64,000 bases of DNA from Paramesorhizobium salinisoli (GCF_003335045.1 NZ_QOZG01000007.1:186001-250000), one strand, 5' to 3'; positions 10,052 through 18,275 are shown, counted from the stretch's first letter. The notes: generated by a model from the sequence alone, not told the origin. Numbers and translations: made by a program.

Positions 10052-11347
10052 ATGAATATCCAGACGCCGGAGCTCTTGCGGGAAACGAAGCATGAATCCG
10101 CTCAGACCGGGTGCCGCCTCTGCGGTCAGCAGCTGCGGCACAAATTCGTCGATCTCGGCATGTCGCCGCCATGCGAAAGCATTCTGACAGCCGATCAGCT
10201 CGACCGCATGGAGCCGTTTTTCCCGCTGGATGTGCTTGTTTGCGAATCCTGTTTTCTGGTGCAGCTGAAGGAATATGTCGGGCCGGAGGAGATTTTCACC
10301 GAATATGGCTATTTTTCCTCATATGCCACCAGCTGGGTTGCCCATGCCAAGACCTATTGCGAGGCGATCACGCAGCGTCTCGGTCTCGACGAAAACAGCT
10401 TTGTGGTCGAGCTTGCGAGCAATGACGGCTATCTGCTCCAGCATTTCAAGCCGCTTGGCATCCCGATGCTCGGCATCGAGCCCGCCGCCAATGTGGCGGA
10501 GGTGGCAAAGGCACGTGGCGTTCCCACCTGTGTGGAATTCTTCGGCGTCGCGCTCGCGCAAAAGCTGGTCGGTGAAGGCTCTCGGGCCGACCTCATCATC
10601 GGCAATAATGTGCTGGCGCAGGTTCCCGACCTCAACGATTTCGTCGGCGGCATCAAAATCCTTCTGAAGCCGGAGGGAACGATTACGCTGGAGCTTCCGC
10701 ATATCGAAAAGCTGATCGGGCATAACCAGTTCGATACGATTTATCATGAGCATTTCTCCTATTTTTCGGTCACCACCATCCGCCACATGGCATGGCGTCA
10801 TCGGCTGAAGATCGTCGATGTCGAGGAATTGCCGACCCATGGCGGATCGCTGCGCATCTATCTCGCTCACGAGGCGAGCGGGCAGAAGCCGGCCCCGCGG
10901 GTCGATGAATTGCTCGAAAGAGAGGCACGGCACGGGCTCACCGACGTGACAACCTACGCCGCCTTCGCCGACAAGGCTCAGCGGGCGAAACGCGATCTTC
11001 TTTTCTTCCTGATCACGGCGAAGAACGAGGGCAGGCGCATCTGCGGCTATGGCGCGCCGGGCAAGGGAAACACGCTGCTCAATTATTGCGGTATCGGCAC
11101 CGACTTTCTCGATTTCACGGTCGACCGCAACCCCTACAAGCACGGGCGCTTCACGCCTGGTATGCACATCCCGATTCTGCCCGTCGCCGCGATTGATGAG
11201 GCAAAGCCCGATTACATCCTGATCCTGCCCTGGAATTTCAAGGACGAGATCATGGAGCAGATGCGCCATGTCGCCCACTGGGGCGCCAAATTCATCATCC
11301 CCATCCCCTACGTCACCATCATCGATCCAGCGGAGCTCAGAAAATGA
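10052..11347 (+). CDS. SAM-dependent sugar C-methyltransferase
   Basis: About 431 residues; start chosen at ATG 10052 behind AGGGGGAG, although the frame is open further upstream. Three parts match NDP-sugar C-methyltransferases: an N-terminal zinc-type domain (CRLCGQQL and later CESCFLVQ), a central SAM-binding domain (VVELASNDGYLLQHF), then a C-terminal domain (GRRICGYGAPGKGNTLLNY). Homologues such as TylCIII and NovU place a methyl branch at C3 or C5 of a 4-keto-6-deoxy sugar. It overlaps the nucleotidyltransferase gene by four bases. This is the best clue that the locus makes a branched sugar. Confidence 0.87.
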   Translation: MNIQTPELLRETKHESAQTGCRLCGQQLRHKFVDLGMSPPCESILTADQLDRMEPFFPLDVLVCESCFLVQLKEYVGPEEIFTEYGYFSSYATSWVAHAKTYCEAITQRLGLDENSFVVELASNDGYLLQHFKPLGIPMLGIEPAANVAEVAKARGVPTCVEFFGVALAQKLVGEGSRADLIIGNNVLAQVPDLNDFVGGIKILLKPEGTITLELPHIEKLIGHNQFDTIYHEHFSYFSVTTIRHMAWRHRLKIVDVEELPTHGGSLRIYLAHEASGQKPAPRVDELLEREARHGLTDVTTYAAFADKAQRAKRDLLFFLITAKNEGRRICGYGAPGKGNTLLNYCGIGTDFLDFTVDRNPYKHGRFTPGMHIPILPVAAIDEAKPDYILILPWNFKDEIMEQMRHVAHWGAKFIIPIPYVTIIDPAELRK

Positions 11348-12159
11348 AAGTTGTTCTGTTCTGTGGCGGGCTTGGCACGCGCATCAGGGAATATTCAGAA
11401 AGCGTCCCCAAGCCGATGATCCCGCTCGGCCACCAGCCCATCCTGCGCCATGTCATGGAATATTACAGCGATTACGGCCATGACGAATTCATCCTGTGCC
11501 TGGGCTACAAGGCCAATGTGGTGAAGGACTTCTTCCTCAACAGCCGGCCACAGACATTTGCCGACTGCGTCGTGTCGGAGGGTGGGCAAAACATCCAGCT
11601 TCTCGACGAGATCAAGCGCGACTGGCGCATTACCCTGCTCGACACCGGCATCTGGCGCAATATCGGTGAGCGGCTATGGGCGGCCAGGCAGCATGTCGAA
11701 GGTGACGAGATGTTCCTCGCCAATTACAGCGACGGCCTCACCGATGTCGATCTCGACGACATGACCCGCCGCTTCCAGGCAAGTGGCAAGCTTGCCTGTT
11801 TCCTGGCGGTGCGCCCGCCGCTGACCTATCATCTGGCGGATATCGCCAGCGACGGACAGGTGCGCGAATTCAGGACATCCAACACATCCGATATCTGGAT
11901 CAATGGCGGCTATTTCCTGTTCAGGCGCGAGATATTCGATTTCATGCGCGAGGGAGAAGAGCTTGTGCTCGAACCATTCAGGCGGCTGATCGAGGCAAAC
12001 CAGCTCATGGCCTACAAGCACGAAGGCTTCTGGCGTTCCATGGATACGCTGCGCGACTGGCAGACGCTGGAGGATATGGTCGAAAAAGGCGACATGCCCT
12101 GGAACGCCAGAATGCGGAGCGAGAGGGCGAAGAAGAAGGTCATGTTTGCCCTGTCATGA
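11344..12159 (+). CDS. Sugar-1-phosphate nucleotidyltransferase, glucose-1-phosphate cytidylyltransferase-like
   Basis: 271 residues, ATGA-coupled to the C-methyltransferase gene. The opening MKVVLFCGGLGTRIREYSE with PKPMIPLGHQPILRHVMEYY and LCLGYKANVVKDFF closely follows the RfbF pattern, and LANYSDGLTDVDLDDM supplies the metal-binding aspartates. It would activate a hexose-1-phosphate with CTP (or another NTP) to start a CDP-sugar pathway. No CDP-glucose 4,6-dehydratase is visible in the window, so that step must come from elsewhere or from the SDR gene. Confidence 0.86.
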   Translation: MKVVLFCGGLGTRIREYSESVPKPMIPLGHQPILRHVMEYYSDYGHDEFILCLGYKANVVKDFFLNSRPQTFADCVVSEGGQNIQLLDEIKRDWRITLLDTGIWRNIGERLWAARQHVEGDEMFLANYSDGLTDVDLDDMTRRFQASGKLACFLAVRPPLTYHLADIASDGQVREFRTSNTSDIWINGGYFLFRREIFDFMREGEELVLEPFRRLIEANQLMAYKHEGFWRSMDTLRDWQTLEDMVEKGDMPWNARMRSERAKKKVMFALS

Positions 12160-12169
12160 AGAGCTTGCT

Positions 12170-12829
12170 ATGATGAAGTGTCTCGATCTGGCGGAACGCG
12201 GAAAGCCCCTTTCCGTCCTGTGTCTGGGCGCTCATTCCGATGATATCGAGATAGGCCTAGGCGGTACGATTCTCAGCCTGATCGCGTCGGGCATCGATCT
12301 GCGTGTGGATTGGTGCGTCTTGAGCGCCTCCGGGCCACGCGTCGCGGAGGCGCAGTTGTCGGCAACGGATTTTCTCATGGGGGCGAAGGCCCAGAACATC
12401 GAGATAGCAAATTTCGATGACAGCTTCTTCCCATCCCAAAGCCGGCTGTTGAAGAAATGGCTGTTCGACCTGCGCATGCGCATATCTCGGCCGGATATGG
12501 TTTTCACCCATACATCCCATGACCGGCATCAGGATCACCGCGAGCTCAATCAGCTGACGTGGAACGTGTTTCGCGATGAATTTATCCTCGAATACGAGAT
12601 TCCGAAATGGGACGGAGATCTCGGTCAACCGAATGGCTATATCGGCCTTTCCAGGGAAATCATGGACAGGAAGGTCGAACTTCTGATGAAGCATTTCGGC
12701 ACGCAGCGCTCGAAAGACTGGTTTGATCCGGAAACGTTTCGCGGGCTCGCCCGGTTGCGCGGCATGGAATGCCGGGCCGAAGGCCACTATGCGGAAGCTT
12801 TCACCCTGCGCAAAGCCCGTCTATTTTGA
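12170..12829 (+). CDS. PIG-L family deacetylase
   Basis: About 219 residues. The pair of ATGs at 12170 and 12173 follows a GAAGAG site eleven bases after the preceding stop; a TTG further upstream is possible but poorer. The zinc-site motif LGAHSDDIEIGLGG (AHxDD) and the later histidine block HTSHDRHQDHREL identify the LmbE/PIG-L fold. Members remove acetyl from N-acetylated sugars or related amides. As last gene of the sugar block it may unmask an amine on the product. Confidence 0.86.
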   Translation: MMKCLDLAERGKPLSVLCLGAHSDDIEIGLGGTILSLIASGIDLRVDWCVLSASGPRVAEAQLSATDFLMGAKAQNIEIANFDDSFFPSQSRLLKKWLFDLRMRISRPDMVFTHTSHDRHQDHRELNQLTWNVFRDEFILEYEIPKWDGDLGQPNGYIGLSREIMDRKVELLMKHFGTQRSKDWFDPETFRGLARLRGMECRAEGHYAEAFTLRKARLF

Positions 12830-13028
12830 CGTATGAGGCCCGGCGATCGGGCAGATAACGCGGTCGTCACGCCGCATGTCATGGTGAGCGGCAAGCTGCG
12901 CTCAGACCCCGTGCCTGCTGTTCCACGAGTGCTATCGCTGCAAGCAAAACGGGCGAAGACTGATCGGCAGCTCCGGCTTTCCCGCGCTCGCGGCTGAAAG
13001 CTCTTGTTTCCGTCAACAGATTTCATTA
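12830..13028 (+). other. Intergenic boundary between sugar locus and toxin-antitoxin module
   Basis: About 200 bases without a supported gene. A short hairpin (GCCCG-GCGAT-CGGGC) lies just after the deacetylase stop but lacks a T-run. This marks the start of the accessory segment. Confidence 0.35.
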
Positions 13029-13047
13029 TATGACTACAGTGGTCATA
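13029..13047 (+). promoter_or_regulatory. Palindromic operator of the Phd-PIN module
   Basis: TATGACTAC-A-GTGGTCATA is a 19-base inverted repeat centred at 13038 with one mismatch per arm. It lies immediately before a strong AGGAGG ribosome site and the antitoxin ATG. Type II antitoxins normally bind such palindromes to repress their own operon, so this is a likely autoregulatory site. The sequence is seen; the binding is inferred. Confidence 0.7.
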
Positions 13048-13060
13048 ATAGGAGGCGGAC

Positions 13061-13303
13061 ATGAGAGAGATCCAGCTTAAAGACGCCAAGGCGACGCTTT
13101 CCGCTGTTGTCGATCAGGCGGTTCGGGGCAATCCCGCGATCATCACGCGGCATGGCAAGAAGGAAGTGGTCGTGCTTTCATTCGAGGAGTATGAAAAGCT
13201 TTCTCACGTTCCAAGTCTTGGACGTCTGCTGGCATCGTTTCCAGGTGACGAGAGCGACATCCCCTCACGCAGCAGCAAGCCGAGCCGAACTGTCGATCTG
13301 TGA
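13061..13303 (+). CDS. Type II antitoxin, Phd/YefM family
   Basis: 80 residues with an AGGAGG site five bases before ATG. The opening REIQLKDAKATLSAVVDQAVRG and the block ITRHGKKEVVVLSFEEYEKL are classic Phd/YefM features. The N-terminal domain dimerises and binds DNA, while the polar C-terminal tail should wrap the toxin. The stop overlaps the toxin start (TGATG), the usual antitoxin-first order, and a palindrome precedes it. It looks intact. Confidence 0.88.
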   Translation: MREIQLKDAKATLSAVVDQAVRGNPAIITRHGKKEVVVLSFEEYEKLSHVPSLGRLLASFPGDESDIPSRSSKPSRTVDL

Positions 13304-13737
13304 TGTTTCTGGTCGACACGAATGTCATTTCCGCTTTGGCACCGTCCAAACGCCAGAATTTCGAGCTGCTTGTTGAATGGCTCGACAAAATCGGCCCACA
13401 GCTGTTCCTGTCGGTTATTTCGGCCGCTGAAGTCAAATCCGGGATTGCCAAGGCTGAACGTGAAGGGGCAACCACGAAGGCACGCCGGCTGAAAGAATGG
13501 TGGGAGAGCATCGAATATCTCTATGCGCAAAATCTACTGCCGTTCGATTTGAAATGTGCACATGCCGCCGGTCATATGCTTGACCACTCTCGCGCCCATC
13601 CGCCGGGTTTCGAGGATATTGCGATTGCCGCAACGGCCCAGGTGCATGGCTTGACGGTTCTGACGCGAAACCTGAGGCATTTCCAGCCTCTGGGGGTTCG
13701 CGCGCTCGATCCTTTCGATGCGCTGCCCGAGTCATAG
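13303..13737 (+). CDS. PIN-domain toxin, FitB/VapC type
   Basis: 144 residues starting at ATG 13303, one base into the antitoxin stop. The PIN acidic residues are in place: FLVDTNVISAL (first Asp), SAAEVKSGI (Glu), FEDIAIAATAQVHG (Asp) and LTVLTRNLRHF (Asn near the last site). PIN toxins are metal-dependent RNases, usually cutting tRNA or rRNA. FitB-like length and the Phd-type partner fit well. No damage is seen, so the pair is probably functional and may stabilise this accessory segment. Confidence 0.88.
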   Translation: MFLVDTNVISALAPSKRQNFELLVEWLDKIGPQLFLSVISAAEVKSGIAKAEREGATTKARRLKEWWESIEYLYAQNLLPFDLKCAHAAGHMLDHSRAHPPGFEDIAIAATAQVHGLTVLTRNLRHFQPLGVRALDPFDALPES

Positions 13738-13871
13738 GGCAGATGAGGTATTCGGCTTGAGCCTCATCTTCAGACGTCCGGGGATTGTAGAAAAGAGGTA
13801 CTGCGCTTCGAGCGATGATAGAACGTAGTCATGCTTTGCAACAGCCACAAGCATCGGAAAGAAAGCGCAGC

Positions 13872-14150
13872 ATGAAGCACTATGGTGGCCACGAGGTTTC
13901 GGTGAAAGAGGCGTCCATATCGTTGATGAAACAGCCAGGATTTGCCACGAGATCAAGGTAGTGAGCCATCCCGACGATCTGGTGGCCGTACTGAGAGATT
14001 CTGCTTGGAAGTTGGAGAGAACCGGTCTTGAAGACGGCCCTCAATGGCTGTTCGAAAGGTCTCGCCAAGGCTGGATTACCAGCGATCTGCATCGAAACAT
14101 GTCACGCCAAGGCATTCCTGAAGGCCCGGCCCCGACGTCTGTCCACGCAA
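13872..14150 (+). mobile_element. N-terminal remnant of an IS110-family transposase
   Basis: Starting at ATG 13872, pieces in shifting frames align with the IS110 DEDD-transposase N-terminus. They are MKHYGGHEVSVKEASIS, then HPDDLVAVLRDSAWKLER with TGLEDGP, then LAKAGLPAICIETCHAKAFL. At least two frameshifts separate the blocks, and the RNase H-like core aspartates are not all kept. The match ends near 14150. It is dead. A C-terminal IS110 fragment lies in opposite orientation at about 16.9 kb and could be the other half of the same or a sister element. Confidence 0.7.
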
Positions 14151-14306
14151 AATAGGGGTGGTGGCTTCCCTTTTTTAGCATCCCTTAATTGGGTATGCTG
14201 CTTGCGTGTGACGCTTTGGAAGGAAATATCTCCAAACGTCCGAAAAAAAGCCGACGGCAGGTCAGTAGTAGTTAGAATCCCTTAAAAAGCGGCTGGAGGT
14301 AAGACC
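14151..14306 (+). other. AT-richer gap upstream of a lipoprotein gene
   Basis: No gene seen. It contains the probable promoter of the following lipoprotein gene, whose ATG is preceded by GGAGG. Confidence 0.3.
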
Positions 14307-14741
14307 ATGCTAAGCAAATTTTGGACTATCGTCACAATAAGTTGCGTTTCCGGTCTAGCGCTATCAGGCTGCCAGTCCCAAGGTGTCTATCATGAGGGAT
14401 ATTATCGCTCGGCATATGACGACTATGCTTATGACAATTATTATGGTGATGGCTCCTTCTATCGCCGTCATCACGGGCATCATCACCGGTATAGCCCCGG
14501 ACGCCCTGCCTATGTCGCTCCTACAACTCCGGGCCGGCCAGTCTATAGTCCCGGCGGTCCGATCCAGCGGCTCAATTCGGGCCGGTCCGCGCCTCGGATC
14601 GGCCAAGGCGTAATCATTCCGGCGAGCCCCGACTCTAATATCGGCAGCCCGATTCAGCCGCTGTCTCCCGCTCGTCCGGACGACAGACAACCGAGACGAC
14701 CCGCTCCTCGGATTGGTGAGGGTGCGACCGTCGCCGAATAG
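14307..14741 (+). CDS. Small Tyr/His/Pro-rich lipoprotein of unknown function
   Basis: 144 residues with a GGAGG site. A lipoprotein signal ends in the lipobox LALSGC (Cys 22), so the mature protein should be lipid-anchored in the periplasm or outer membrane. The mature part is low-complexity: a Tyr/Asp run (SAYDDYAYDNYYGD), a His cluster (RRHHGHHHR), then Pro/Gly/Arg repeats in which RPAYV, RPVYS and APRIG(Q/E)G recur. No enzyme motif. Similar short lipoproteins are common in rhizobia without known role. It lies between transposase debris and a broken antitoxin. Confidence 0.72.
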   Translation: MLSKFWTIVTISCVSGLALSGCQSQGVYHEGYYRSAYDDYAYDNYYGDGSFYRRHHGHHHRYSPGRPAYVAPTTPGRPVYSPGGPIQRLNSGRSAPRIGQGVIIPASPDSNIGSPIQPLSPARPDDRQPRRPAPRIGEGATVAE

Positions 14742-14786
14742 TATAAGGCTATCCGCAAGCCGTGGTTCCCTAGCTTCTCGCCATCT

Positions 14787-15045
14787 TCACGCCTCGTCTT
14801 CCATGGACGAGAGAACATCTGCCGGCAGGTTGTCGAAGTCTTCGGCAACTTTGATCTTCCCGCGTAACGCGCCGGGTTTGCGGACGACGACGTCCGACGG
14901 CGGCCCTATTTTCCGCGACGACCTTATGATGAGAGGTGAGGACAAACCGTTGGCCATCCTCGACCTGTTCTAGGAAGGATGTCAGGTTGCCGCGAAACTC
15001 CCGCCCGCCGACACGACGGGGAGTCTGTTGCTGGAACTGAAGCAT
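14787..15045 (-). pseudogene. Frameshifted orphan Phd/YefM antitoxin
   Basis: From ATG 15045 the frame reads MLQFQQQTP, REFRGNLTSFLEQVEDG and RFVLTSHHKVVAE, an antitoxin N-terminus. It then leaves frame at an A-run (GCGGAAAATAGG). Deleting one A there restores a good antitoxin C-terminus, PSDVVVRKPGALRGKIKV and DFDNLPADVLSSMEDEA, ending at the TGA complementary to 14787-14789. The toxin that should follow is missing: the next ATG gives only four codons before TAG, and then the convergent lipoprotein gene begins. It is a decayed toxin-antitoxin module, unless the extra A is a sequencing error. Confidence 0.75.
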
Positions 15046-15102
15046 GGTGAGGCTTCGTTTGAATAGAAAATGTGGACACAATTCCTCCAAAATGCAAGGG
15101 GC

Positions 15103-15403
15103 TTACGCGCCATCTCCTTTGAGTTCCCAGGCATCGATGCCGAACCGCCGGGCCTTAACTGTCGACCAGAGGAGATATTCGAGATCTGGCTCCAGCCGCG
15201 TGTCACCGAGCATCTCGAAGAAGGCGTCGGACATCGTGGTCAGCGCTGACTGGACCATTGGCTCCTGGGGCAGCAGACGCGGGTCCGGTTCGTCCTGGAA
15301 GGGGCGGTAGCCAAAGACTTGCATCTCATAGATGACGCGGTCGGTCGGGGAAGTCGCGTGGTCGGGCTCGAAGGTGTCGTTGATGGGAAAGGGTGAGGTT
15401 CAT
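15103..15403 (-). pseudogene. Truncated, frameshifted DUF2493-like plasmid gene
   Basis: ATG 15403 starts a frame that goes wrong after five codons at a homopolymer (CTTTCCC). In the shifted frame the reading INDTFEPDHATSPTDRVIYE, then MQVFGYRPFQDEPDPR and DTRLEPDLEYLLWSTV is continuous. From memory this resembles the N-terminus of DUF2493 (SLOG-type) proteins of rhizobial plasmids and integrative elements, which usually continue for over 200 residues. Here homology ends after LLWSTV and the frame stops at 15103. Frameshift and truncation together mark it as dead. The family name is from recall and should be checked. Confidence 0.55.
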
Positions 15404-15582
15404 GATCGTCTCCGTCGGTTTGGGTGCTCTCGCGGCCTGACGGCGATCCCTTCTATCCGACCGACCGGAACCGCGGCGTCCCGCGCAGCGGCCAGCGCAA
15501 CGGCAGTTGGAGGCCAGAACGCCTGATGGGTCAGTTCCGGGAGACAGCGAAATGACACCTTAATGCCTCCGTCCCCCTTTGT
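15404..15582 (-). other. Short coding-like remnant upstream of the DUF2493-like fragment
   Basis: On the minus strand a frame reading FWPPTAVALAAARDAAVPVG and on to a TGA overlapping the next ATG looks like the tail of a lost gene of the same operon. It has no start and no recognisable family. Confidence 0.25.
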
Positions 15583-16368
15583 TCAGCTAAGGAACTCAAC
15601 AAGAATACGTGAAAGCCGCTCCGGCTGTTCAATAGGACTTGCATGCCCGCCGGGGATTTCAATAAAGGCTGCGCCAAGTTTTTCCGCGAGCATCTTTCCT
15701 TCCCGCGCCGGTGCCAGTAAGTCCTCGATGGCGGAGATAACAAGTGTGGGACAATCTAACGGTTTATTCCATGGTCGTGCATCAAACGGCTTTAATGCCA
15801 TCAATTGCCTCTCCTGATCAGCCAGCGATTGCGGCAGTGGATTGGTCTTGAGCGCCGCTTTGAAAGCAGCAATGTTTTCCTGCGCGGAAAGCCATTCGCT
15901 GCCGTTCAGCCATGGCACGGTTGCCTCAATCAAAAGGTCGAAATCAACGCCTGCCTTGCGAAGCGCAAGCAAGTTCTCCAAAGCCATCATGGCCGCCGTT
16001 CTGAAGCGTTGCGTTGAATTAAGAATTATGCACTGGCCAAACTTCTCGGGGAATCGCGCGAACATTGCCTGGGTAATTGCTCCGCCCATGGACTGACCGA
16101 CAATCGCGGGCCGAAACAGTCCAAGACGGTCGATCAGGGCCGAGCTATCCGCCATCATTGTCTCAATCGAGAAAGGCTCTCCATTGTCTTTTGTGCGGCC
16201 AATCCCTCGATTGTCGAACACCACTACCTGAAAATGCTCGGCTAATATGGGCAAAACGGCATCCCAGAACGCATGATCGCATGTGTATCCGGCAATCAAC
16301 ACGATGGGAGAGCCTTGTCCATGAAGTTCATAATAGACTTCATAATCATCAAATTTAGCGATGGCCAT
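15583..16368 (-). CDS. Alpha/beta hydrolase
   Basis: 261 residues, complete. The oxyanion region (PIVLIAGYTCDHAFW), the nucleophile elbow VGQSMGGA (GxSxG with Ser near residue 93), an aspartate on ISAIEDLLAP and the late GGHASPIEQPE histidine give a full catalytic triad. No signal peptide, so it is cytosolic. Relatives include 3-oxoadipate enol-lactonase-like and other small esterases, but the substrate is unknown. Base composition around it is more AT-rich than the sugar and transporter loci. It sits among transposase fragments and is probably horizontally acquired. Confidence 0.85.
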   Translation of the reverse strand: MAIAKFDDYEVYYELHGQGSPIVLIAGYTCDHAFWDAVLPILAEHFQVVVFDNRGIGRTKDNGEPFSIETMMADSSALIDRLGLFRPAIVGQSMGGAITQAMFARFPEKFGQCIILNSTQRFRTAAMMALENLLALRKAGVDFDLLIEATVPWLNGSEWLSAQENIAAFKAALKTNPLPQSLADQERQLMALKPFDARPWNKPLDCPTLVISAIEDLLAPAREGKMLAEKLGAAFIEIPGGHASPIEQPERLSRILVEFLS

Positions 16369-16488
16369 GCAAAGTTCCTATGATGGTTGCAATCAAATAC
16401 TTTGCCAACGATTACAATTACTCTAAGATAATTTGAAAGAAATAACTATTCTGTGAATCCTAGTATTAGAGCCTGACTCGAAAAGAAC

Positions 16489-16650
16489 TCAATAGGTATG
16501 GTATCTTGCAAGCCTTGGGGTGAGAATGCATGTGGGCGACGAGCATCCAGGCTTCAGCGGAAGCGATTGATTTCTCCCAATCCTTGGCCAGTCGCCTGCT
16601 TCTTCCAAGCCATGCGAATGTGCGCTCGACGATCCAGCGACGACCACTCC
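16489..16650 (-). mobile_element. C-terminal remnant of an IS5-family transposase
   Basis: The minus strand reads [37 protein letters not shown], then after one base of frameshift [12 protein letters not shown] and a stop at 16489. This is the standard IS5-type C-terminus containing the DDE glutamate region (VERTFAW). A stop lies just upstream at about 16655, so only the last 50 or so residues remain. Confidence 0.75.
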
Positions 16651-16856
16651 CTCTCCATCAGACATATTGGCGACGGGTGAAATCAGTCCAGCCCATTGTC
16701 CCACCATAGGATCAGTAGAATGATATGGTTCAATCTTTTTGCCACCCTGATAATCATGTCATCGAGTATGGTTGAGTGCGAACTCATATCACTCGTCGTC
16801 CACGAAGGACGTCTTCCGCCGCGAGGCGGAACTTTATATGCCCTTTGAGAACCCAG
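16651..16856 (+). other. Gap between IS5 and IS110 fragments
   Basis: About 200 bases with only short open frames and no recognised gene. Probably scrambled insertion-sequence flanks. Confidence 0.3.
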
Positions 16857-16858
16857 GC

Positions 16859-17172
16859 TTATGCTGCAGTCGTTGCCTCCCGTGTCCAGCGGAACTCGGT
16901 TTCATCACTCCATTTCCGATGAAGGACGACTGCAAGCCTCCGCGCCAGCGCCACCACGGCTTTACGGGCGCAGCGTCGTTTGGCAACATTCATTGCCCAG
17001 GCTTTCAGCCAGGACCATCTCGTGACCCGTGTTAGCAAAGTCTGCGCGGTCTCGTAGAGAAGGGTCCGCAGCATACCGTCGCCATAACGCGAAACATGGC
17101 CTATACGGCTACTCTCGCCCGACTGGTTGAGAATCGGCGTCAATCCGAGAACGGCTCCAACCGCCCAATTTG
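16859..17172 (-). mobile_element. C-terminal remnant of an IS110-family transposase
   Basis: Minus-strand reading starts near 17172 with NWAVGAVLGLTPILNQSGES and continues through RIGHVSRYGDGMLRTLLYE, VTRWSWLKAWAMNVAKRR and VALARRLAVVLHRKWSD to a stop. This is the IS110/IS116/IS902 C-terminal domain, with the conserved GD and LYE blocks and the transposase serine region. The N-terminal half is absent. It directly abuts the 3' end of a binding-protein gene, so the insertion or a later deletion defines this boundary. Confidence 0.8.
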
Positions 17173-17177
17173 TTGGG

Positions 17178-18275
17178 TTACCTCATAGCATTGCCGCCAT
17201 GGATGATTAGATTGCTCCAATCGGCGATGAAACGCTCGCGCTGCGCCTGGTCTTGTGCGGCGAGAAGCTCCGGGCCGATGCGGATCGGCCGCGCGATCCC
17301 GGATTCGACCAGCGTCAGCGGCCCGTCGACATCGAGCGGCAACGGCCCTTTTTCGGAGAAGAAGAACGCCTTCTCGCGGGCAACCGCCTGGCCGCGCGGC
17401 GACAGGAGGTAATCGAGGAACCGGGCGCCGAGATAACCCCGCGCGGTGTTCTTGGGGATCAGCGCGCCTCGGCTGAGGATGAGGGTATAGTCGCGCGGCA
17501 GGACGATTTTCAGCTGCGGATTGCGCTTTTGCTCGGCATAGGCGTAGGAGCCCAGAATATTGTAGCCAATATAGAAATTGCCGCTCGCTACCTGCTGTAG
17601 AACCTCGCTGTTACAGCAGCGGACCGCGGCATCGGCCCGGCTCATGCTTTCGAGCAGCCGGCCATAGACGGTGGTCGTCTGCTTCGCATCGTAGAAAGCA
17701 AGCAGATAGCCGATGCCGGACTGGCGCAGATCATAGGTGCCGATGCGCCCGCGATAGAAATCGAGCTTGTGGCGAAGCAGGTCAGCCAGTTCCACATGCG
17801 TCCGGGCAACGTCCGCTGCGGGAACGAAGTTGCTGTTATATACGAATACGGACGGCTCGAAGGTGAACCCGAAGACCTCGTCGCGCCAGTTTGCCCAGGA
17901 GGCGACGCTTTCAATCTGCGGCGACCGGTGCGATATGGCGCAGCCGTCATTGGCGAGCTTCACCAGTTGGTCGACGGAGGACGACAGGTAAATGTCGCCG
18001 AGCGCGGCGCCATTGCGGCAGGCCTTCTCCGCATCGTTGTAGAGATCGTTGGTGACATATTCGACATATTCGACGGCGGTGTCGGGCGACATCTTCTGGA
18101 AGTCGAGAATGAGTGGTTCCATCGCCGCGACATCGGTGGCGGCGTGGATGGAGAGCACGTCACGTTCGGTCTGCGGGGCAGGGTAGAGGTGGCGACTGCC
18201 TTCCAGCGCATTTGCCGTTCCGGCAGCCAGAAAGGCGGCCAGGAGGGCACAGAAGCGGATCCAGATGTTCTTCAT
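17178..18275 (-). CDS. Periplasmic ABC-type solute-binding protein co-encoded with TctDE-like regulators
   Basis: 365 residues from ATG 18275, which overlaps the sensor-kinase stop by four bases. A signal peptide is clear (MKNIWIRFCALLAAFLAAGT, cut near ANA-LEG). The mature protein resembles iron/ABC type 1 binding proteins: LSIHAATDVAAMEPLILDF at the first strand and later GNFYIGYNILGSYAY and LILSRGALIPKNTARGYLG. No permease or ATPase is nearby. Last position in a regulator-kinase-binding protein operon suggests it senses a ligand and presents it to the kinase, but this is inference. It could also feed an ABC importer encoded elsewhere. Confidence 0.82.
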   Translation of the reverse strand: MKNIWIRFCALLAAFLAAGTANALEGSRHLYPAPQTERDVLSIHAATDVAAMEPLILDFQKMSPDTAVEYVEYVTNDLYNDAEKACRNGAALGDIYLSSSVDQLVKLANDGCAISHRSPQIESVASWANWRDEVFGFTFEPSVFVYNSNFVPAADVARTHVELADLLRHKLDFYRGRIGTYDLRQSGIGYLLAFYDAKQTTTVYGRLLESMSRADAAVRCCNSEVLQQVASGNFYIGYNILGSYAYAEQKRNPQLKIVLPRDYTLILSRGALIPKNTARGYLGARFLDYLLSPRGQAVAREKAFFFSEKGPLPLDVDGPLTLVESGIARPIRIGPELLAAQDQAQRERFIADWSNLIIHGGNAMR

